Shown: positions 43,243 to 52,521 of the stretch, piece after piece
Layout: every line of letters starts with the position of its first letter
How positions within the stretch are numbered: the stretch's first letter is position 1
Source: Sphingobacterium spiritivorum
GTDB lineage: Bacteria; Bacteroidota; Bacteroidia; Sphingobacteriales; Sphingobacteriaceae
Direction of reading: 5' to 3'
Assembly: GCF_016725325.1 (NCBI RefSeq)
Contig: NZ_CP068083.1
Coordinates: 1,488,001 to 1,552,000, forward strand
DNA length: 64,000 nt
Notes under the pieces: model-generated
What the model saw: only the letters and a program-made list of their open reading frames with translations
Database searches by the model: none
Told to the model about the DNA's origin: nothing
Translations under genes and position numbers: made by a program

Positions 43243-44562
43243 ATGACCTTTGAAGAATTTTTTGTGAAAAAGAACATTGATTTGAATGCCTTACAACATT
43301 CAAACTCGGCTCTTTATGATGAATTCAAAAAGCATTATATGTTAATGGGGGAGAAAAGCTTTGATCATACAAAGAAATTCTGGTTCAACCGGCTTCGTAA
43401 GGATTATAAGCTGGCCGAACAGGAAGTGGGGATTGCTGCTGTTGTCAAAAAAACAGAAACGCCAATAGCCCCTGCTGCATCTGCAGGAGTTGCTTCGAAA
43501 CCAGCAGGTTTCAGGCCAAAATTCAAATCTGCAGCTACACCGGTTACTGATAATGAACCGACTGCGGAAAAAACAGCAGCAGAACCCCGTCCGGCAACCG
43601 GATTCACACCTCGCTTTAAAAGTAATACCACAACGGAGAACACAGAGCCTAAAGAAGACTCAAATACTCAACCGGCATCTTCTGGTGCACCTGCAGGTTT
43701 TAAACCTCGTTTTAAGCCGGGAGTTACGACTACAAAAACAAATACGGAAGAACCTGTATCTCCCGAAAAAGAGAATATACAAGAGACAAGTAATAAGCCG
43801 GCAGGATTTAAGCCTAGGTTTAAGGCTGGAATTACAGCTCCTAAAAAAGAACAAAACGAAACAGCTTCTCCGGCGGAATCCACAGCTACAGACAATAAGG
43901 AAACGACAGAAATACCTTCTGCGGCAACCGCTGAAGACGCGAAAGATACTCCTCAGACTCCGGCTAAGCCTCTGGGATTCAGACCCAAATTCAAAGCTGG
44001 TGTGACAACCGTCAAAAAAGAACAAGACGAAGGAACTTCACCAACGGAATCCGCAGCTATAGACAATAAGGAAACGACAGAAACATCTTCTGCAGCAACC
44101 GCTGAAGACACGAAAGAGGCTCCTCAGACTCCGGCTAAGCCACTGGGATTCAGACCCAAATTCAAAGCTGGTGTGACAACCGTCAAAAAAGAACAAGACG
44201 AAGGAACTTCACCAACGGAATCCGCAGCTATAGACAATAAGGAAACGACAGAAACATCTTCTGCAGCAACCGCTGAAGACACGAAAGAGGCTCCTCAGAC
44301 TCCGGCTAAGCCACTGGGATTCAGACCCAAATTCAAAGCTGGTGTGACAACCGTCAAAAAAGAACAAGACGAAGGAACTTCACCAACGGAATCCGCAGCT
44401 ATAGACAATAAGGAAACGACAGAAACATCTTCTGCAGCAACCGCTGAAGACACGAAAGAGGCTCCTCAGACTCCGGCTAAGCCACTGGGATTCAGACCAA
44501 AGTTTAAAGCTGGTGTGACAAAAATTCAGAAAAACGAAGATAACCAAACCGCTGAAGACTAA
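43243..44562 (+). CDS. Repeat-rich protein with conserved N-terminal domain and eight GF[RK]P[KR]FK motifs
   Basis: 439 residues, no signal peptide or membrane helix. The first ~70 residues look like a folded helical domain (TFEEFFVKKNIDLNALQ, LYDEFKKHYMLMGEKSFDHTKKFWFNRLRKDYKL). The rest is low in hydrophobic residues and rich in Pro, Thr, Ala, Glu and Lys, with eight copies of a short basic-aromatic motif: GFRPKFK, GFTPRFK, GFKPRFK (twice) and GFRPKFK (four times). The last four copies sit in 57-residue units that are nearly identical. It looks like a disordered chain of short binding motifs. I know no function; a scaffold that binds a repeated partner is inference. Confidence 0.85.
   Translation: MTFEEFFVKKNIDLNALQHSNSALYDEFKKHYMLMGEKSFDHTKKFWFNRLRKDYKLAEQEVGIAAVVKKTETPIAPAASAGVASKPAGFRPKFKSAATPVTDNEPTAEKTAAEPRPATGFTPRFKSNTTTENTEPKEDSNTQPASSGAPAGFKPRFKPGVTTTKTNTEEPVSPEKENIQETSNKPAGFKPRFKAGITAPKKEQNETASPAESTATDNKETTEIPSAATAEDAKDTPQTPAKPLGFRPKFKAGVTTVKKEQDEGTSPTESAAIDNKETTETSSAATAEDTKEAPQTPAKPLGFRPKFKAGVTTVKKEQDEGTSPTESAAIDNKETTETSSAATAEDTKEAPQTPAKPLGFRPKFKAGVTTVKKEQDEGTSPTESAAIDNKETTETSSAATAEDTKEAPQTPAKPLGFRPKFKAGVTKIQKNEDNQTAED
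43975..44520 (+). repeat. 171-bp tandem repeat, three full units plus a partial unit
   Basis: Units begin at 43975, 44146 and 44317, exactly 171 bp (57 codons) apart, and a partial unit starts at 44488. The full units are almost identical at DNA level, including silent positions, which points to recent expansion or gene conversion. A more diverged unit precedes them (about 43805-43974). Copy number may vary between strains. Confidence 0.95.
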
Positions 44563-44629
44563 ATTTTTAGCGAAAAAATTTAGAATGCGAAGAAAAGCCT
44601 TAACTTTATAACAATAATCAGCTATAAAT

Positions 44630-45373
44630 ATGTTAAAAGAAGAAAGACAAGCCTACATTATACACCAAATCAATCTTCACAATAAAGTTTTATCTTCAGA
44701 CCTCAGTGTGCAGCTTAACGTTTCGGAAGATACTATCCGACGGGATCTTAATGAGCTCGCTGAAAACGGACAGGTATTAAAAGTTTATGGTGGGGCACTC
44801 TCCAAGTCATTTCAATTCCCGTTTCAGGATGGAAATGTATATGCTAAAGAGTCTAAAAAAGAAATTGCCAGAAAATCCATATCCCTTATCCAAAATGGGA
44901 TGACGGTACTCGTCGGTGGTGGTACGACAGTTATAGAACTAGCACGGATCATTCCTGAAGATATACAATGTACCTTTTTCACGATCAGTCCTCTTGTTGC
45001 ATTAGAACTTGCCGAAAAGGAAAACATAGAAGTAATCTCTATCGGAGGTAAGCTTTCCAGAAATACAAATATCGTAACCGGAGCGCAGGTCATTAATGAA
45101 CTTTCCGAGATCAAAGTAGATCTTTGCATATTAGGCACCAATAGTCTTTCTATTGATGACGGAATTACAGATTCAGACTGGGAGGTTGTACAAATCAAAC
45201 GTGCGATGATCAAATGCTCACATAAAGTAGCTATATTAAGTATCGCAGAAAAGCTGAATTCTAACCAGAAAATGAAAGTTGCACCATTGAGAGATGTTTC
45301 ATTCTTAGTAACAGATTTGACACCTGAACATCCATCTTTAAAGGAGTTCGCTAAAACGATAAAAGTAATTTAA
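44630..45373 (+). CDS. DeoR/GlpR family transcriptional regulator
   Basis: 247 residues. The N-terminal DeoR helix-turn-helix is clear: KEERQAYIIHQINLHNKVLSSDLSVQLNVSEDTIRRDLNELAENGQVLKVYGGAL (about 3-58). The DeoR sensor domain (about 75-235) has VLVGGGTTVIELARII, SIGGKLSRNTNIVTGAQV, LCILGTNSLSIDDGITDSDWEV-type sequence and VAILSIAEKL. Members usually sense a phosphorylated sugar. It is 21 nt upstream of the flippase gene on the same strand, so it may regulate or be co-transcribed with the surface-glycan genes. Confidence 0.93.
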   Translation: MLKEERQAYIIHQINLHNKVLSSDLSVQLNVSEDTIRRDLNELAENGQVLKVYGGALSKSFQFPFQDGNVYAKESKKEIARKSISLIQNGMTVLVGGGTTVIELARIIPEDIQCTFFTISPLVALELAEKENIEVISIGGKLSRNTNIVTGAQVINELSEIKVDLCILGTNSLSIDDGITDSDWEVVQIKRAMIKCSHKVAILSIAEKLNSNQKMKVAPLRDVSFLVTDLTPEHPSLKEFAKTIKVI

Positions 45374-45394
45374 AATAGCGTATCAAAGAGTTAG

Positions 45395-46891
45395 ATGGAA
45401 TCGCTGCGGGAGGAAAATAACAATAACAGAGAAGAGCCTTCTTTAAAACAAAAAACTGCAAAGGGCCTTCTTTGGGGAGGAATGAGCAATCTTATCCAAC
45501 AACTGCTAGGTGCATTTTTTGGTGTTTATATAAGCCGTATCCTTACTCCGGAGGATTATGGAGCTGTTGCTGTACTCCTCATTTTTCCGGTATTGGCATC
45601 CACATTACAGGAAAGTGGCTTTGTAAGTGCTATTACCAATCAAAAGCAGGTAGAACATAAAGATTACAATGCCGTTTTTTGGTTTAGTGGACTTATTGGA
45701 TTATCTCTATACATTATCCTTTTCTTTTGTGCTCCGCTTATCGCATCCTTTTATGATATGCCGGAATTAACTCCGCTTGCACGGTATCTGTTCCTCAGCT
45801 TTTTAATATCCAGTATGGGCACCGCACACAATGCCTATCTTTTCAGAAATCTGAAAGTGAAACAGCGTGCAATAGGAACGACTATTGCGCTCCTTATTTC
45901 CGGAATCGCAGGCGTTATTATGGCTTACAATGGTAAGGCTTATTGGGGGATTGCCACGCAAACCGTACTTTATGTACTGGTAAATACTACTTTTCTATGG
46001 ATATTCTCCTCTTTCAGGCCAACTTTTCATTTCGATTTCAGCCCCGTAAAGAAGATGTTTGCATTTAGCAGCAAGGTATTGATTACCAATCTTTTTCTCC
46101 AATTCAACACCAATATTATCACGACCATATTAGGAAAATTCTACACCAAGAGTGACGCCGGAGCTTTTAATCAGGCCAATAAATGGAACATCATGGGACA
46201 ATCGGTATTACTGGGCATGTCACGTAGTGTTGCTCAACCCATTTTGACAAGTGTTCACGAAGAAGAAGAAAGGCAATTAAGAGTTTTCCGAAAGATTCTG
46301 AGCTTTACAGCTTTTATGACCTTTCCATTGATATTTGGTCTGTCCTCCGTCGCAAAAGAATTTATTGAAATCTTTCTTACAAACAAATGGCAGAATAGTG
46401 CTTACTTTCTGGAATTGCTCTGTATAGGCGGTGCTTTTGTCCCTTTGGCAGACATTTATGCTAATCTGGCGCTAAGCAAAGGAAAATCAAACATTTACAT
46501 GTGGAATGTTATTGCATTAAGTCTGACACAGCTTGCACTGTTCTTACTGGTATATCCATACGGTATTTCGAGTATGATTCTCGTGTATGTCATTACAAAT
46601 ATCTTTTGGCTATTTGTATGGCATTATTTTGTCTCTAACCAGATAGGACTACAATGGAAACACTTATTTGCGGATGTATTTTTGTTCGCCGCGATTGCAT
46701 CGGTCGCAGTAGCCGGAACATATCTTATCACGATGGATCTCACCCTCCATCTGTACATTCATTTTATTCTGAAAATTATCATCACAGCAATATTGTATAC
46801 AACGCTTGTCTGGTTTATTCGTCCGCAATTGGTTAAAGAATGTATTACATTTCTTAAACTTGATAAATTTTTCAAAAGTAAAACAGCATGA
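45395..46891 (+). CDS. Polysaccharide flippase of the MOP superfamily (Wzx/WzxC-like)
   Basis: 498 residues with about 12-14 hydrophobic helices. A charged N-terminal segment is followed by LKQKTAKGLLWGGMSNLIQQLLGAFFGVYISRILTPEDYGAVAVL, the usual start of this family, with GFVSAITNQKQVEHKDYNAVFW near 70. Such proteins flip undecaprenyl-linked oligosaccharides across the inner membrane. The stop overlaps the start of the next glycosyltransferase by 4 nt (ATGA), which implies coupling. Polymerase (Wzy) and initial transferase genes are not in the window, so the pathway is only partly here. Confidence 0.92.
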   Translation: MESLREENNNNREEPSLKQKTAKGLLWGGMSNLIQQLLGAFFGVYISRILTPEDYGAVAVLLIFPVLASTLQESGFVSAITNQKQVEHKDYNAVFWFSGLIGLSLYIILFFCAPLIASFYDMPELTPLARYLFLSFLISSMGTAHNAYLFRNLKVKQRAIGTTIALLISGIAGVIMAYNGKAYWGIATQTVLYVLVNTTFLWIFSSFRPTFHFDFSPVKKMFAFSSKVLITNLFLQFNTNIITTILGKFYTKSDAGAFNQANKWNIMGQSVLLGMSRSVAQPILTSVHEEEERQLRVFRKILSFTAFMTFPLIFGLSSVAKEFIEIFLTNKWQNSAYFLELLCIGGAFVPLADIYANLALSKGKSNIYMWNVIALSLTQLALFLLVYPYGISSMILVYVITNIFWLFVWHYFVSNQIGLQWKHLFADVFLFAAIASVAVAGTYLITMDLTLHLYIHFILKIIITAILYTTLVWFIRPQLVKECITFLKLDKFFKSKTA

Positions 46892-47778
46892 AAATTTTAG
46901 CAATCATCGTTACTTATAATTTTGAAAAATGGATAGATAAATGCCTGCCAAGTTTGATCCATTCGGATGAGCCGGTCGATATTCTGGTGATAGACAATCT
47001 TTCACAGGATCAAACCTTAAAGCGTATCCGTCAGGAATATCCAAGTGTGCGTCTCATCGCCAATGATCAGAATCTGGGATTTGGCAAAGCCAACAATATG
47101 GGACTCACTATTGCTATCGACGAACATTATGATTATGCCTTTTTGATTAATCAGGATGCCTGGGTCACCAAGCCTTCCATCGGAAATATGATAAAACATA
47201 TAGAGCAGGATTTTCCTGAAGGCATTATTTCTCCTATCCACCTGACAGGTGAGGGGAATAAACTGGATCATGGATTTCAAACCTATATCGGGAATAGAGA
47301 TCTGCAACAGGTAAAGCAATATGAAGAGACTAAAATTGTAGAATTTATAAACGCAGCTTTTTGGTTTATTCCGGTTTCTATTCTCAGGAAAGTAGGTGGT
47401 TTCTCGCCTCTATTCTATCACTATGGAGAAGATAAGGACTATGCGAACAGGCTTAAATTCCACCATTACAAATTTGGATATACCTCTTCTGCCATTGGTT
47501 TTCATGACAGAGCTTTTCGCAAGCCTTCATTTGCTGCCACAGAACGCGCAGAATACGTATATTTTCTTTCTGAATATGCTAACATCAATTATACGTTTGG
47601 CAAAGCCTTCGGAAAAAGCATTGTGGCCGCAAAGCTTAAAAGTATTAAAGCTTTTTTCAAAGGAGATCTGAAATTATGCTGGGCTTATTATAAAATGATT
47701 TTTAAGCTTTTGGCAAAAACGGCAGAAGTAACTAAGGTTCGCAATCAAACAAAGAATCCGGGTAGAAATTTTATTTAA
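46888..47778 (+). CDS. Glycosyltransferase family 2 protein
   Basis: 296 residues. GT-A fold motifs: ILAIIVTYNFEKWIDKCLPSL, DILVIDNLSQDQTL near 32, ANDQNLGFGKANNMGL near 62, FLINQDAW near 92 (the DxD-like site), then NAAFWFIPVSILRKVGGFSPLFYHYGEDKDYANRL near 155, which is typical of rhamnosyltransferase-like GT2 enzymes. The start overlaps the flippase stop. It likely adds a sugar to a lipid-linked surface glycan; the specific sugar is unknown. Confidence 0.92.
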   Translation: MKILAIIVTYNFEKWIDKCLPSLIHSDEPVDILVIDNLSQDQTLKRIRQEYPSVRLIANDQNLGFGKANNMGLTIAIDEHYDYAFLINQDAWVTKPSIGNMIKHIEQDFPEGIISPIHLTGEGNKLDHGFQTYIGNRDLQQVKQYEETKIVEFINAAFWFIPVSILRKVGGFSPLFYHYGEDKDYANRLKFHHYKFGYTSSAIGFHDRAFRKPSFAATERAEYVYFLSEYANINYTFGKAFGKSIVAAKLKSIKAFFKGDLKLCWAYYKMIFKLLAKTAEVTKVRNQTKNPGRNFI

Positions 47779-47781
47779 TCT

Positions 47782-47789
47782 TATCTTTG
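47782..47789 (+). promoter_or_regulatory. Candidate -7 element before the second glycosyltransferase
   Basis: TATCTTTG matches TAnnTTTG, 20 nt before the ATG at 47810 and just after the stop of the preceding gene. No clear -33 TTTG. It could give an internal promoter in the glycan cluster. Confidence 0.35.
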
Positions 47790-47809
47790 TAGAACCTTTG
47801 GCAATCTGT

Positions 47810-48727
47810 ATGGAAAAAAAACTGGCTCCTGTTGTTCTTTTTGTTTACAATCGTCCTCTCCATACGGAGCAGACGTTAGCTGCTTTGGAAAAAAATCTAC
47901 TGGCATCAGAATCTGATCTTTTTATCTACGCAGATGGAGCGAAGGACAAGAACGCCGAGAGCAAAGTCGCTGAAGTCTATAAAATCATACACAAAACCTG
48001 GTCTTTTCGTTCTGTCACTATTGTACAACGGGATAGAAACTGGGGCCTGGCACCAAATATTATTGACGGAGTAACTACTATTATTAATAGATACGGTAAA
48101 GTCATCGTTCTGGAAGATGATCTTAAAACCGCCCCAAATGCACTTCAATATTTTAATGATGCGCTGAATCAGTATGAGTCCCAGCCTCAGGTGATGTCTG
48201 TCAGCGGATATAACTATCCCTTGAAAGATGCAGATACACTCCCTGAGACTTTCTTTTTCCGGGTGACGAACAGTTGGGGATGGGCGACCTGGGACAGAGC
48301 GTGGAAATACTTTAATCCGGACATAGAGAGTTTGGTTCAGCAACTGGATCAGCAACAGGTTTACCAATTCAGCATAGAAGGAAAAGAAAACTTCTGGAGA
48401 CAGGTGCAGCAGTTCAGAAAAGGCACAATAAATTCCTGGGCGATCCGCTGGTATCTGTCTGTTTTTCTGCAAAAGGGCTTAACTTTGTATCCGCGTCATT
48501 CCTACATTCAGAATATAGGCACAGATGGATCCGGAACGCATTCTGATACAGAACAGACGTATAGAGTAAGACTCAACGAAGAGAAAACAACCTTTTTCCC
48601 GGAAAAAATAGAAGAAAATGCAATTGCTTATGAGCGGATCAAAAATTTCTATGCACACCGCAAAGGATCTTTATTCCAACGCGGTATTCGCTTTGCAAAA
48701 AAATGGATCAACAAATTAAACAACTAA
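47810..48727 (+). CDS. Glycosyltransferase (GT-A type, HlpA-like)
   Basis: 305 residues from the ATG at 47810; a TTG at 47798 in the same frame is less likely. Motifs: APVVLFVYNRPLHTEQTL, LFIYADGAKD near 40, RDRNWGLAPNIIDGVTTII near 80, VIVLEDDL near 105 (the DxD-like site), SGYNYPL, FFRVTNSWGWATWDRAWK and SWAIRWYLSVFLQKGLTLYP. This matches glycosyltransferases sometimes named hemolytic protein HlpA-like. It is 4 nt upstream of the next glycosyltransferase and belongs to the same surface-glycan set. Confidence 0.88.
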   Translation: MEKKLAPVVLFVYNRPLHTEQTLAALEKNLLASESDLFIYADGAKDKNAESKVAEVYKIIHKTWSFRSVTIVQRDRNWGLAPNIIDGVTTIINRYGKVIVLEDDLKTAPNALQYFNDALNQYESQPQVMSVSGYNYPLKDADTLPETFFFRVTNSWGWATWDRAWKYFNPDIESLVQQLDQQQVYQFSIEGKENFWRQVQQFRKGTINSWAIRWYLSVFLQKGLTLYPRHSYIQNIGTDGSGTHSDTEQTYRVRLNEEKTTFFPEKIEENAIAYERIKNFYAHRKGSLFQRGIRFAKKWINKLNN

Positions 48728-48731
48728 TCAC

Positions 48732-49484
48732 GTGGCGCACCCCAAAATATCAATCATAACCATTGTCTACAACAATGTCCGGGACATCAGATATACGTTA
48801 GACTCTGTAGCCACTCAAAGCTATGATAACATTGAATATATTGTTATTGACGGCTTGTCAACAGACGGTACTCTGGATATTATTGATCAATACAAGTCTT
48901 ATATACATGTGTTGATATCCGAAAAAGATAAAGGGATATATGATGCCATGAACAAAGGGCTGGCTCTTGCAACCGGAGATTATGTTCTTTTCTTAAATTC
49001 AGGAGATGAACTGTTCTCTCCATCAACATTGAGTGACATTTTTGAAAATTGCGACATGGCCGATATCTACTACGGTGAAACAAAACTTGTAGATGAGGAT
49101 CGTCATATCTTAGGTGATCGCAGACATCGTATCCCCGAGCATTTTTACTGGAAAAGCTTCAGATACGGCATGAATGTATGTCACCAGGCCATCTATATTA
49201 AAAGAGAGCTGACAGAGCCCTATGATACGTCATACCAGCTTAGTGCTGATATCGACTGGGTAATCCGTGCAGCAAAAAAAGCTAAGACTACAGTCAATAC
49301 GCATCATTATGTCGCTAAATATCTTGTGGGTGGCATGTCCCAAAAACGACATAAACAAAGTTTGAAAGAACGTTATGCCATTTTCAAAAAACATTACGGC
49401 ACTATACCCAATATATTTCATCACGCAGTTATCGCTGTCCGTCTTCTACTATACCGTATCAAAAACGGAAAAACCCAAGATTAA
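48732..49484 (+). CDS. Glycosyltransferase family 2 protein
   Basis: 250 residues, starting with GTG at 48732 (4 nt after the previous stop). Motifs: KISIITIVYNNVRDIRYTLDSVATQSYDNIEYIVIDGLSTDGTLDII-type start, EKDKGIYDAMNKGLALATGDYVLFLNSGDELF near 70 with the metal-binding segment, then YYGETKLVDEDRH and CHQAIYIKREL. This is a typical GT2 enzyme near those that decorate O-antigen or exopolysaccharide. The stop overlaps the start of the DUF3820 gene by one base. Confidence 0.92.
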   Translation: MAHPKISIITIVYNNVRDIRYTLDSVATQSYDNIEYIVIDGLSTDGTLDIIDQYKSYIHVLISEKDKGIYDAMNKGLALATGDYVLFLNSGDELFSPSTLSDIFENCDMADIYYGETKLVDEDRHILGDRRHRIPEHFYWKSFRYGMNVCHQAIYIKRELTEPYDTSYQLSADIDWVIRAAKKAKTTVNTHHYVAKYLVGGMSQKRHKQSLKERYAIFKKHYGTIPNIFHHAVIAVRLLLYRIKNGKTQD

Positions 49485-49699
49485 TGTTCAATCCCGAAAT
49501 TTTAACCGAACTGGCCAATACACCAATGCCCTATGGTAAATATAAAGGTGTGCTCCTGTGCCGGCTTCCTGAATCCTATATTGTCTGGTACCGACAGAAA
49601 GGGTTCCCCAAAGGAAAACTAGGCAATCAGCTTGCCACCCTTTACGAGATCAAACTCAACGGCCTTGAATACCTGCTGGCTCCCCTGATAAAAAAGTGA
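49484..49699 (+). CDS. DUF3820 family protein
   Basis: 71 residues. LTELANTPMPYGKYKGVLLCRLPESYIVWYRQKGFPKGKLGNQLATLYEIKLNGL-type sequence matches DUF3820 (MPFGKYKG and LP..Y..W motifs), also labelled putative quorum-sensing-regulated virulence factor. It overlaps the upstream glycosyltransferase stop by one base (TAATG), so it is translationally coupled although it has no evident link to glycan synthesis. Function unknown. Confidence 0.88.
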   Translation: MFNPEILTELANTPMPYGKYKGVLLCRLPESYIVWYRQKGFPKGKLGNQLATLYEIKLNGLEYLLAPLIKK

Positions 49700-49732
49700 T
49701 GAGAATCAAAATGAAGGATATTTTATTTTCCT

Positions 49733-49740
49733 TATCTTTG
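49733..49740 (+). promoter_or_regulatory. Candidate -7 element for trhO
   Basis: TATCTTTG matches TAnnTTTG, 45 nt before the ATG at 49786. No clear -33 TTTG. Confidence 0.4.
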
Positions 49741-49785
49741 TTCCATTAATTTATTTAGCATTAAACGCCGTTTGCAGCGGTATCA

Positions 49786-50775
49786 ATGAATAGTATGACA
49801 TATCAAACATTGCTGTATTATTGCTACAGCCCTATCGAGAATGCAGAACAGTTTGCTGCAGATCACTTAGAATTTTGTAATTCCCTTGGCCTTGTTGGTC
49901 GTATTATTGTCGCAGACGAAGGTCTGAACGGTACAATCTCCGGAACAGAGGAAGCTTGTAAGGCCTATATGGAAGCGATCTATGCAGATGGACGGTTTAA
50001 CAAAACGGAGTTTAAAATTGATGTGGTCGATGAGCCTTCTTTCATCAAAATGCACTGCCGGTATAAAGAAGAAATCGTACACTCGGGATTACGTGATCCA
50101 AAAGAAATAGATCCGAATCGTCAGACAGGAGTTCATCTGGAACCTAAGGATTTCATGGAAATGAAAGACCAGGAAGACGTCATTATACTAGATGTTCGCT
50201 CCAATTACGAGCACAGTGTAGGACGTTTCAAAAATGCCATTACACTGGATATCGAAAACTTCCGTGAATTCCCCGAAAAGATCAAGGAATTAGAGAAATA
50301 TAAAGACAAAAAAATCCTCACCTATTGTACAGGTGGTATTAAATGTGAAAAAGCATCTGCTCTTCTTCTGAAGGAAGGATTTGAAGATGTATATCAGCTT
50401 CACGGAGGAATTATCAAATACGGAAAAGAAGCCGGGGGAAAGGATTTTGAAGGAAAGTGCTATGTTTTTGACAACCGTCTTACAGTAGATGTCAATGAAG
50501 TAAATCCAACAATTGTCTCTACCTGTAAAAACTGTGGCAAGACGACTCCAAAAATGATCAACTGTGCAAATCCAGAATGTAATGAACATTTCACACAATG
50601 TGATGAATGTGGTTGGGAAATGGACGGATGCTGTTCACCACAATGTAAGGAACACCCTAGAAAACGTCCTTATGACGGAACAGGCTATTATGTGAAAGTC
50701 CCTCAACCTGTCAATTTAGAAAAAATCAGTAAACGGAAACACAAAAACTTTCCGCCAAAAACAACTGAAGTATAG
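49786..50775 (+). CDS. trhO: Oxygen-dependent tRNA uridine(34) hydroxylase (rhodanese-related)
   Basis: 329 residues. TrhO (YceA) hydroxylates U34 of certain tRNAs on the way to 5-methoxyuridine or cmo5U. The N-terminal domain has YQTLLYYCYSPIENAEQFAADHLEFC and GRIIVADEGLNGTISGT near 40. The rhodanese domain (about 120-220) has DVRSNYEHSVGRFKNA and the active Cys in LTYCTGGIKCEKASALL near 180, then YQLHGGIIKYGKE. A C-terminal Cys-rich part (CKNCGK, CANPEC, CDECGW, CCSPQC) may bind zinc. It converges on pgi across a 20-bp hairpin. Confidence 0.95.
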   Translation: MNSMTYQTLLYYCYSPIENAEQFAADHLEFCNSLGLVGRIIVADEGLNGTISGTEEACKAYMEAIYADGRFNKTEFKIDVVDEPSFIKMHCRYKEEIVHSGLRDPKEIDPNRQTGVHLEPKDFMEMKDQEDVIILDVRSNYEHSVGRFKNAITLDIENFREFPEKIKELEKYKDKKILTYCTGGIKCEKASALLLKEGFEDVYQLHGGIIKYGKEAGGKDFEGKCYVFDNRLTVDVNEVNPTIVSTCKNCGKTTPKMINCANPECNEHFTQCDECGWEMDGCCSPQCKEHPRKRPYDGTGYYVKVPQPVNLEKISKRKHKNFPPKTTEV

Positions 50776-50787
50776 GATAATTAGTAT

Positions 50788-50834
50788 ATATTAAAAAAGG
50801 GTCATTTCGTAATAAAATGACCCTTTTTTAATAT
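50788..50834. terminator. Bidirectional terminator between trhO and pgi
   Basis: The 20 bases at 50788-50807 are exactly complementary to 50815-50834 around a 7-nt loop; the core is AGGGTCATTT/AAATGACCCT flanked by A- and T-runs on either side. It suits termination from both directions. Confidence 0.93.
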
Positions 50835-50850
50835 CCCACAATGATGAGAT

Positions 50851-52497
50851 TTATCTCCAGGCTTTATACTGATTGATCAACCCGTTTGTAGAAGAATCGT
50901 GAGAACTGATTTCTTCATTACCCTTCAGTTCAGGTAAGATCTGATTTGCTAATTGCTTACCCAATTCTACTCCCCACTGATCGAATGAAAAGATATTCCA
51001 GATAATTCCCTGTACAAATATCTTGTGTTCATAAAGAGCAATAAGAGTTCCCAAAGAACGGGGTGTAATCTCTTTCAGCAGAATCGAATTGCTTGGACGA
51101 TTACCTTCAAATACTTTAAAATTCTTTAATCGCTGAATATCTTCCTGAGATCTTCCTGCCTTTTCAAACTCTGCTACGACGACTTCCTCAGACTTGCCGT
51201 TCATCAATGCTTCCGTTTGTGCGAAAAAATTGGATAAAAGCAGTTGATGATGGTTTCCGATCTTATTATGACTAACGGCAGGGGCAATAAAATCACAAGG
51301 AATCAATTTGGTCCCCTGATGTATCAACTGATAGAACGCGTGTTGACCATTTGTTCCGGGTTCACCCCATATAATAGGTCCGGTCTGATAATCTATACGA
51401 TTGCCATTTCTATCTACATATTTACCGTTACTTTCCATATCTCCCTGTTGGAAATACGCAGCAAAGCGGTGCAGATATTGATCATATGGAAGAATAGCAT
51501 GACTTTCAGCATCAAAAAAGTTATTATACCAGATGCCTAACACAGCCAGCAATACCGGAATATTTTCTTCAAAACGAGCTGTTTGAAAATGTTCATCGGC
51601 GATATAAGCACCTTTCAGTAATTCCTTAAAATTATTAAAACCAAGAGCCAGAGAAATGGAAAGTCCGATTGCGGACCATAAAGAGTAACGTCCACCTACC
51701 CAATCCCAGAATTCAAACATATTTCGTGTATCAATTCCAAACGCAGATACAGCCTCCGCATTGGTGCTCAAAGCGGCAAAGTGTTTGGCAATATCCGATT
51801 CTTTGGCACCGCTATGGAGAAACCATTCACGTGCAGAGCCGGCATTTGCCATCGTCTCCTGTGTCGTAAATGTTTTGGAAGCAATCAGAAATAAGGTCGT
51901 CTCGGGGTTAAGTCCTTTAAGTGTTTCAACAATATGTGTCCCGTCAACATTAGATACAAAATGTACATTAAGGTGTGTTTTATACGCCTTCAGAGCCTCC
52001 GTAACCATGACCGGCCCCAGATCTGATCCACCAATACCGATATTCACGACATCTGTAATCACTTTGCCCGTAAAGCCTTTCCAGGATCCGGAAAGAATTT
52101 CATTCGTAAAAGATTCCATATGATCCAATACGGCATTTATCTGAGGCATTACATCTTTACCGTCAACCAGTACAGGCTTGCCGCTCTGATTTCGCAATGC
52201 TGTATGTAACACCTCACGTCCTTCCGTTTCATTGATCTTTTCTCCGGAAAACATAGCTTTGATAGCCACATCCAATTGACATTCTTTAGCCAGTTGAATC
52301 AATAAAGCTATTGTTTCTTCATTAATTCTGTTCTTAGAATAATCCACCAAAATATCTTCCAACTGAACAGAAAATTTCTCAAATCGTTGAGAATCTTTCT
52401 GAAATAGCTCTTTAAGACTCTCCTGGTTAATCGTGATATAATGATCTGTCAGATATTTATATGCGTTTGTCTGTGTAAAATCTATTCTTGGTAACAT
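50851..52497 (-). CDS. pgi: Glucose-6-phosphate isomerase
   Basis: 548 residues, the long form like E. coli Pgi, which interconverts glucose-6-P and fructose-6-P. Motifs: [20 protein letters not shown] near 150, [13 protein letters not shown] near 205, [20 protein letters not shown] near 260 (PROSITE-type signature), [18 protein letters not shown] with the catalytic region near 375, and the C-terminal [26 protein letters not shown] -7 element lies 17 nt before the ATG. It is divergent from prfB. Confidence 0.97.
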   Translation of the reverse strand: MLPRIDFTQTNAYKYLTDHYITINQESLKELFQKDSQRFEKFSVQLEDILVDYSKNRINEETIALLIQLAKECQLDVAIKAMFSGEKINETEGREVLHTALRNQSGKPVLVDGKDVMPQINAVLDHMESFTNEILSGSWKGFTGKVITDVVNIGIGGSDLGPVMVTEALKAYKTHLNVHFVSNVDGTHIVETLKGLNPETTLFLIASKTFTTQETMANAGSAREWFLHSGAKESDIAKHFAALSTNAEAVSAFGIDTRNMFEFWDWVGGRYSLWSAIGLSISLALGFNNFKELLKGAYIADEHFQTARFEENIPVLLAVLGIWYNNFFDAESHAILPYDQYLHRFAAYFQQGDMESNGKYVDRNGNRIDYQTGPIIWGEPGTNGQHAFYQLIHQGTKLIPCDFIAPAVSHNKIGNHHQLLLSNFFAQTEALMNGKSEEVVVAEFEKAGRSQEDIQRLKNFKVFEGNRPSNSILLKEITPRSLGTLIALYEHKIFVQGIIWNIFSFDQWGVELGKQLANQILPELKGNEEISSHDSSTNGLINQYKAWR

Positions 52498-52513
52498 ATC
52501 TTTTGTATTTATT

Positions 52514-52521
52514 CAAAGATA
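52514..52521 (-). promoter_or_regulatory. Candidate -7 element for pgi
   Basis: On the minus strand TATCTTTG matches TAnnTTTG, 16 nt before the ATG at 52497. A TTG lies 15 nt further upstream, a little short of the common spacing. Confidence 0.45.

Noticed and set aside
43404..44025. Long frames on both strands in the repeat region, including one rich in Arg, Leu and Gln
   Set aside because: They are frame shadows of the repeat-rich gene at 43243-44562; repetition keeps other frames open.
43975..44520. CRISPR-like tandem repeats
   Set aside because: Units are 171 bp with no short repeat-unique spacer pattern, and they keep the reading frame, so they are protein-coding repeats.
44559..44583. 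AT-rich hairpin at the stop of the repeat-rich gene
   Set aside because: Its stem is almost entirely A-T and includes the stop codon; could be chance in AT-rich sequence.
44824..45213. A 129-codon open frame on the minus strand
   Set aside because: It is antisense to the DeoR gene, whose domain motifs are clear; no sign of its own promoter or domain.
47906..48472. A 188-codon open frame on the minus strand
   Set aside because: It is fully antisense to a clear glycosyltransferase, has no recognisable domain and has Cys/Arg/Ile-rich shadow composition.
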